A stretch of DNA of 64,000 nucleotides, taken from NCBI GenBank assembly GCA_010093485.1, contig MU001504.1:1185769-1249768 (forward strand), read 5' to 3'. Position 1 is the stretch's first letter, and each line of letters starts with the position of its first letter. Positions 62,157 through 64,000 of the stretch are shown one piece after another. This DNA comes from Karstenula rhodostoma CBS 690.94 (taxonomy: Eukaryota; Ascomycota; Dothideomycetes; Pleosporales; Didymosphaeriaceae). The notes under the pieces were generated by a model. That model was not told the DNA's origin. It did no database searches and saw nothing but the letters and a program-made list of their open reading frames with translations. The position numbers and the translations under genes are program-made.

Positions 62157-62362
62157 TATTAAAAATATAAATAATACTTAGTAATATTAGGGTTTATAGA
62201 GCTCTAATTAGCTGTAATAAGGGGTACCTTAACTTAAGTATTAAACTAATTTAGGATAAGTGTAGTATATAACTAGCCTTTCTAGTAATCTTTTCTTATA
62301 AAGTAATCTAATTAATTCGCTCCCTAAATAAAGGGATATTTAAGTTCCTTTTCTCTACTATA
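62157..62362 (+). repeat. 3' LTR of the copia element
   Basis: Pairs with the 5' LTR end to end and is followed by the second TATTT copy of the target duplication. Confidence 0.85.
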
Positions 62363-63165
62363 TATTTTTATTTAAGGTTATAGAGTTTTCTAGAGTTAGC
62401 TAAAGCTTACTAGTATATAAGACTATTATAGTTAATTCCTATATACTATTATTTATAAGTAATATAGCCTACTTAGTAGTATTAAAGGCTAGTTTAAAAT
62501 AGTTCTAATTAACTTTAGTACCTAGGAGCTATACTATATTAGTATATTTTTTACTAAAGTATATATTTCTATAGTTAGTTTTATAGATATAGATAATATT
62601 ATATATAATAATATTATAAGTAATACTAGTTAAGTAATCTTCTAGAATAGTATATATAAATATAAATAGTATTACTAAAATAAATATAGCCTATTTAATA
62701 TTATTAGAATATTTAGATACCTTAATAATATAATTAGAGAGTAGAATAATAATAGTAATAATAAAAGTTATATTAACTATAAAATAATATAAGTAGGATA
62801 GTAGTAAATAGTAATATTTTAAGTAAGGATAGTAGAGGGAGGCTTAATAGACTATAAATTAGAAGAAATAAATATAGAAATATACTAATATATATAAGAA
62901 TAATTAGAGATTAGTATAAAAGAATATTAGGTAAAAAGTAATATTAAGTATAGTTTATTTTAGTTCTAGTATTACTATTTAGGTTAGTATTTTATAATAA
63001 CTATTTTATAGTATTTTACTAGTCTAAGATATAGTTCCTATTAAGACTTAAATTAGATAGGTAAAAGGACTTAGTAAGTATAAAATACTTTAGATAATTA
63101 AAATCTTTTTACTAAGTATAACCTTAGGCTCTATTTACTATATTAGGTATTTTTTAGTATAGAAA

Positions 63166-63188
63166 TTTTTTTTTTTTTTTTTTTTTTT
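63166..63188. repeat. Poly(T) tract
   Basis: Twenty-three consecutive T. On the minus strand it would be a poly(A) tail; no element was identified beside it. Confidence 0.6.
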
Positions 63189-63491
63189 AGCCTTAGACTC
63201 TAGTAAAGTTATTTAGTATTAAATTTAATAGCTTATATATATAATACTATTTAATAGTCTATAGTAAGTAAGCTATTATATTTCTATATAGGTATAGCTA
63301 TTAAGTAAAATAGTTAAGATATACTTCTAAATAAGTTCTTTATAGATCTATTAATTTTTCTAGAATAGTAATACTATTCTATTTAGTAAAATTAGCTTTA
63401 TCTAACTTATAAATATATAGAGAAAGTTAGTACTATAACTAGAAACCTTTTTAGTTAGCCTATATATAGACGCTAGGCATGCCTTAGCTAC

Positions 63492-63600
63492 TTTTTTAGT
63501 CCCCCTTTATTCGTGTATTGGTAAAGTATAATGCGCCTTTTTATCCCCCCTACTTTATTAAGTTACCCTACCTTATAGTAAATCTCTATAATATATAACT
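63492..63600. repeat. RIP-mutated copy of the 43-kb short repeat
   Basis: CTTTTTTAGTCC, then TTCGTGTATTGG, then GCGCCTTTTTATCCCCC, follow the same order as the copy at about 43468-43566, differing mostly by C-to-T and G-to-A changes. Its CG sites and C runs survive. Confidence 0.7.
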
Positions 63601-64000
63601 AGAAAAGTAAATATTTTTATAAATATATTCTTTAATATATAGATTAGTAGAAATTATACCTATAGATATTTTTTATAATATAGCTAGAACTATTACTTTT
63701 AGTATATATATATACCTAGCTTTCCTTTTTAATCTACCTTAATAAAATTATACCTAGTATTCTATACTATACTATATTAATTTAATACTCCTAGATACTA
63801 ATAGCTATAGAATATACACGAAAGACCTTTAATAATAGTTTCTAGAAGGCTTTATTCTATAGTATAATTAAAATAGGTAATTAATATAAATATAAAATAG
63901 GCTTACTAGACCCCTATTTAAAATTACTCTAAAATAATTCTAATTCTATTTTTAATCCTCTTTAGTTCTATTTAATAATTTTTTAAATAGAAATAGTTAT

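Larger units (their letters stand above)
55137..62362 (+). mobile_element. Ty1/copia LTR retrotransposon, complete but RIP-inactivated
   Basis: A 7226-bp element bounded by two 206-bp LTRs and flanked by the 5-bp direct repeat TATTT (55132-55136 and 62363-62367), a target-site duplication. A primer-binding site follows the 5' LTR and a short purine run (AAGGGG, about 62149-62154) precedes the 3' LTR. In between, integrase, reverse transcriptase and RNase H remnants lie in that order on the plus strand, which defines copia rather than gypsy. Every frame is interrupted by many TAA and TAG codons, so it cannot encode working enzymes. The region 60.6-62.1 kb after RNase H is unusually long and could hold a nested insertion. 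Confidence 0.85.
45960..64000. repeat. RIP-saturated AT-rich isochore
   Basis: More than 18 kb of very AT-rich DNA running to the window end. The dinucleotides CA and TG are almost absent (rare survivors are near 55158, 56112, 57204, 57462 and 60499), TA is extremely frequent, and CG, CC and CT persist, for example CGCG at 49052 and GCGCG at 61748. This is the signature of repeat-induced point mutation acting on CpA on both strands. No open frame of notable length exists. One copia element is recognisable (55137-62362). The remaining DNA, about 45960-55130 and 62370-64000, is probably further dead transposons that I could not classify. Confidence 0.9.

Overview
The window is nuclear DNA of a filamentous ascomycete (Pezizomycotina, most likely a Dothideomycete; the class is inferred). 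It holds short introns with GTRNGY-type donors and CTAAC-like branch sites, fungus-specific families (CFEM/Pth11-like receptor, class IV chitin synthase, SKT5, Ser/Thr-rich wall proteins), and a sharp switch from GC-balanced gene DNA to an AT-rich block bearing the mark of repeat-induced point mutation (RIP). No rRNA, tRNA or CRISPR array was found.

Layout. 0-3 kb: ERO1 (cut at its 5' end by the window edge) convergent with a PEBP-family gene. 3-7.6 kb: a gene graveyard (lactonase-like C-terminal fragment, a hypothetical gene with in-frame stops, a possible P450 scrap) around one intact F-box gene. 7.6-14.7 kb: an SDR, a secreted Ser/Thr-repeat protein with dibasic-flanked C-terminal repeats, the DNA glycosylase OGG1, and head-to-head with it the splicing factor U2AF large subunit. 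18.3-22.8 kb: a CFEM seven-helix receptor and a WD40 protein. 24.6-32.4 kb: a class IV chitin synthase and, divergently next to it, its activator SKT5/CHS4. 33.6-39.1 kb: an ARO8-type aminotransferase and a Cys-rich, single-pass wall-sensor-like protein. 39.5-42.9 kb: a class III aminotransferase broken by three in-frame stops, then OST2 and a TMEM14-like gene sharing a short bidirectional promoter.

43-46 kb is a transition zone of duplicated short repeats, a Myb/SANT-like gene that starts at a repeat edge and carries a stop, and further fragments. From about 45.96 kb to the end the DNA is an AT-rich isochore almost without CA or TG dinucleotides while some CG remains. It contains a complete but dead Ty1/copia retrotransposon (206-bp LTRs, 5-bp target duplication, tRNA-iMet-type primer site, recognisable integrase, reverse transcriptase and RNase H). 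About 11 kb of the isochore stays unassigned.

Functional links. The chitin synthase and SKT5 work as one complex, and the Cys-rich sensor and CFEM receptor are further cell-surface proteins. ERO1 and OST2 both act in the ER secretory pathway. Gene models below were spliced by eye; where reading frames join exactly across the proposed introns this is stated through the exon coordinates.
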